Of a stretch of DNA of 64,000 nt, positions 62,211 through 64,000 are shown piece by piece. Numbering within the stretch: the stretch's first letter is position 1; each line of letters starts with the position of its first letter. The position numbers and the translations under genes are program-made. The DNA is taken from the NCBI GenBank assembly GCA_004172865.1, contig SEBV01000004.1:62001-126000 (forward strand), read 5' to 3'. This DNA comes from Gammaproteobacteria bacterium. Lineage in GTDB: Bacteria > Pseudomonadota > Gammaproteobacteria > Pseudomonadales > Cellvibrionaceae. The notes beneath the pieces were generated by a model. That model worked only from the letters and a program-made list of their open reading frames with translations. It was not told the origin of the DNA and made no database searches.

Positions 62211-64000
62211 TTAACTGTCGCTATCGCCTGATAATGCTTTGAACGCTCCGGTTAAAAAAGTGCCGGTAGATTTTAAGCTACGTACAATAGATTCCATCGC
62301 ACTGAACTGCGCTTGTAAACGTGCTCTGTAAGCATCACTACGTTTATCCAACGCGGTTTGGTCAGCTTTAACCTTGTCGACTTGCTTGGAAATAACTGTT
62401 TCGTGATCTTTGATCAAACCATTACTTTTTAAGAAATCATCAATCAAATTTGTAAAGGTACCGGCAAAGCCACGCGAAAAAGTAACGTTCGCGTTAGTCG
62501 CTCCCGGAGTAATACGCATGCTCAAGCCTTCGGCTTTGCTTCCTATTGCAGGCAGAAGAACATCTCCATACCCGAATGCAGCCACGCCGCCCACCGTTCC
62601 GGCAACATCGGTACCGGCAGTACCTACACCTACAGCAATACCTAAGTCAGCAATATCTGCACTTGCCGCTGTAAAGGAAACATTGCTGTTACTACCATAA
62701 GTATTGGACTTAAATTCCAGCTGGTTAGTCGTAGTGTTAAATGACACTGAAACGCTGGCTTTTCCTGCAGTGATTTTTGGATCAAGATTAATACGAGTCT
62801 GAACGTCTGCCGCATACTCAGCGCCAGATGCGTAGGTGGTAGCCGGTAAGGTAATAGAGTCAGAAGTCACGCCGTTAATGACAGCAGTGAAGCTTAATGT
62901 CTTGCCAGTAGTATCCAATGGGAAGGTTGCAGCTATTGCGCCAGACGTTAGAGTCCCCTTGCTTGGCTGCTGGGTAATAACTACCGGATAAGTACCTGGC
63001 ACGCTGTTGGCGCCGCTTTTTGTTACTGCTATTTGCGCGTTGTCGGAGCCCATTTTAGGTACAAATAAATCACGCACCGCTTCGTAATTCTTATCAATGG
63101 CAGAACGAAAACTCGTTGCTGCAGTGGTGTCGTCAATGGACAAGGAGCCGTCCAGATTTGTTTTTATCCCGAGAGTAGATAAAGATGTGAAAGTACCGCT
63201 CAAACCTGAAACATTAGTACTCATCTGATTACGTACTTGTTGAACCAGATTTTTGGCAAGCGGGTCTTGGCGGAGACTGCCATATTCTTTCTTTTCAGTG
63301 TCATAACCGACCAGCTTTCCGCTATCAGTCAAAAAAGTATTATAAGCCGCCACAAAATCTCTAATAGCTTTCTCGGCAACGGTTTTATCGGCTGTTACAC
63401 CAATATTGACGCTCTCGGTGGTGGAGCTATTAGCAAGATCCAGCTCCAACCCCGGTATAACATCCGTCAAATGGTTGGAAGAGCGAGTCAATGACAAACC
63501 ATTTATACGAATTAAAGCGTCCTGCCCGCCTTGTTGCTGCGTTAATTTTTTTTCGGTTTGATTGAAATTAAAATTAGATAAGCCAGTCGAGCCAGAAGCT
63601 TCAGTTGCAGTTATTTCTATTTCACTTTTTTCACCAGATGGGCTGGTCACGAGCAATTTGTAACTGCCACCGTCATTCACAATACTGGCGCTTACACCAA
63701 GCTTTGCAGCATTGATGGCATCGCGAACACCTTCAAGCGAATTATTACTATCGTTAATCGTAATTGTGCCGCCAGTTTTGCTGGAGTCCACTGTGAAGGT
63801 GTCTACCGCTGGGTTCCAGCTGCCAAAACGAATCGCCAAAGTACCTTTACCGACAGGTGCACTCTGTGATGCATAGTTACCAGAACTGACAGATTGGGCT
63901 TTAGCAACTTGGTCAACATTAATTGTGTAATTGCCTGCCACTGCAGATGCATCCAGCTTTGAAATTGAAAGCAGGTTTGTAGTTGGAACAGAGACAGATT
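62211..64000 (-). CDS. fliD: Flagellar filament cap protein FliD (N-terminus outside window)
   Basis: The frame is open from 62211 to the window edge, so the N-terminal part is missing; the visible 596 residues lack the usual FliD start. A FliD_N remnant opens (SVSVPTTNLLSISKL ... VAGNYTINVDQVAKAQ), then the FliD_C domain, and a C-terminal helical region (VDKVKADQTALDKRSDAYRARL) that forms the cap leg. A flagellin-IN-like repeat block sits in the middle (about 355-470 of the visible part), giving a longer chain than the E. coli protein. It caps the growing flagellum. Confidence 0.93.
   Translation of the reverse strand, partial: SVSVPTTNLLSISKLDASAVAGNYTINVDQVAKAQSVSSGNYASQSAPVGKGTLAIRFGSWNPAVDTFTVDSSKTGGTITINDSNNSLEGVRDAINAAKLGVSASIVNDGGSYKLLVTSPSGEKSEIEITATEASGSTGLSNFNFNQTEKKLTQQQGGQDALIRINGLSLTRSSNHLTDVIPGLELDLANSSTTESVNIGVTADKTVAEKAIRDFVAAYNTFLTDSGKLVGYDTEKKEYGSLRQDPLAKNLVQQVRNQMSTNVSGLSGTFTSLSTLGIKTNLDGSLSIDDTTAATSFRSAIDKNYEAVRDLFVPKMGSDNAQIAVTKSGANSVPGTYPVVITQQPSKGTLTSGAIAATFPLDTTGKTLSFTAVINGVTSDSITLPATTYASGAEYAADVQTRINLDPKITAGKASVSVSFNTTTNQLEFKSNTYGSNSNVSFTAASADIADLGIAVGVGTAGTDVAGTVGGVAAFGYGDVLLPAIGSKAEGLSMRITPGATNANVTFSRGFAGTFTNLIDDFLKSNGLIKDHETVISKQVDKVKADQTALDKRSDAYRARLQAQFSAMESIVRSLKSTGTFLTGAFKALSGDSDS

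Noticed and set aside
1-64000. CRISPR arrays, insertion sequences, prophage, integron or rRNA
   Set aside because: No regularly spaced repeats, transposase, integrase, phage structural or rRNA sequences were seen in either strand.

Overview
The window looks like chromosomal core DNA from a gammaproteobacterium close to Cellvibrio (Cellvibrionaceae). The evidence is the family content, a CBM6 protein with the long poly-serine linker typical of Cellvibrio and Saccharophagus, and a gene order that follows Pseudomonas aeruginosa PAO1 for about 30 kb. I saw no insertion sequence, prophage, integron, rRNA operon or CRISPR array.

Left third (1-31.6 kb): most genes lie on the minus strand. First come exbB, comEC, msrA and sohB. 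A block then matches PAO1 PA1800-PA1824 from memory: nudC, fimL, dnaQ, rnhA, a methyltransferase, gloB, mltD, an oligopeptide ABC transporter, ppiD, hupB, lon, clpX, clpP, tig, preceded by tRNA-Leu(UAG). An M3-type oligopeptidase lipoprotein and a plus-strand CheC-phosphatase/diguanylate-cyclase pair sit inside this block. Together it covers proofreading and RNase H, cell-wall turnover, peptide uptake and breakdown, and the main ATP-dependent proteases with their chaperones.

Middle (31.7-44.5 kb): topA with a DUF6586 gene, two small membrane-anchored unknowns, a universal stress protein, the ABC-F protein Uup, a secreted zinc peptidase with no recognised family, a Gfo/Idh/MocA oxidoreductase, an RDD protein paired with a class III cyclase-FHA protein, and a DjlA-type membrane J-protein.

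Right part (44.5-59.5 kb) is the accessory-like section. A protein joins two MshEN-type (cyclic-di-GMP-binding) motifs to a signal-like segment, a CBM6, a poly-Ser linker and an FN3-like end. It is followed by a conserved 63-aa membrane protein, an atypical Fpg/Nei glycosylase, an RluA pseudouridine synthase, DUF4399, and a small acidic gene split by a 7-bp tandem repeat. Then come YceH, an unknown protein with a receiver-like N-terminus, an FKBP lipoprotein, a degenerate HD-GYP protein with a short operon ending in a shikimate kinase, MiaE with a DUF1289 protein, and an SMP-30-like lipoprotein.

End (59.5-64 kb): acnB and the flagellar cap gene fliD, which runs off the right edge. Cyclic-nucleotide signalling recurs through the window (fimL, CheC-DGC, cyclase-FHA, HD-GYP, MshEN-CBM6). 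The best candidates for something undescribed are the MshEN-CBM6 protein at 45.3 kb with its structured leader, and the heptanucleotide-repeat gene at 49.5 kb. All family calls were made by eye; no database search was run.
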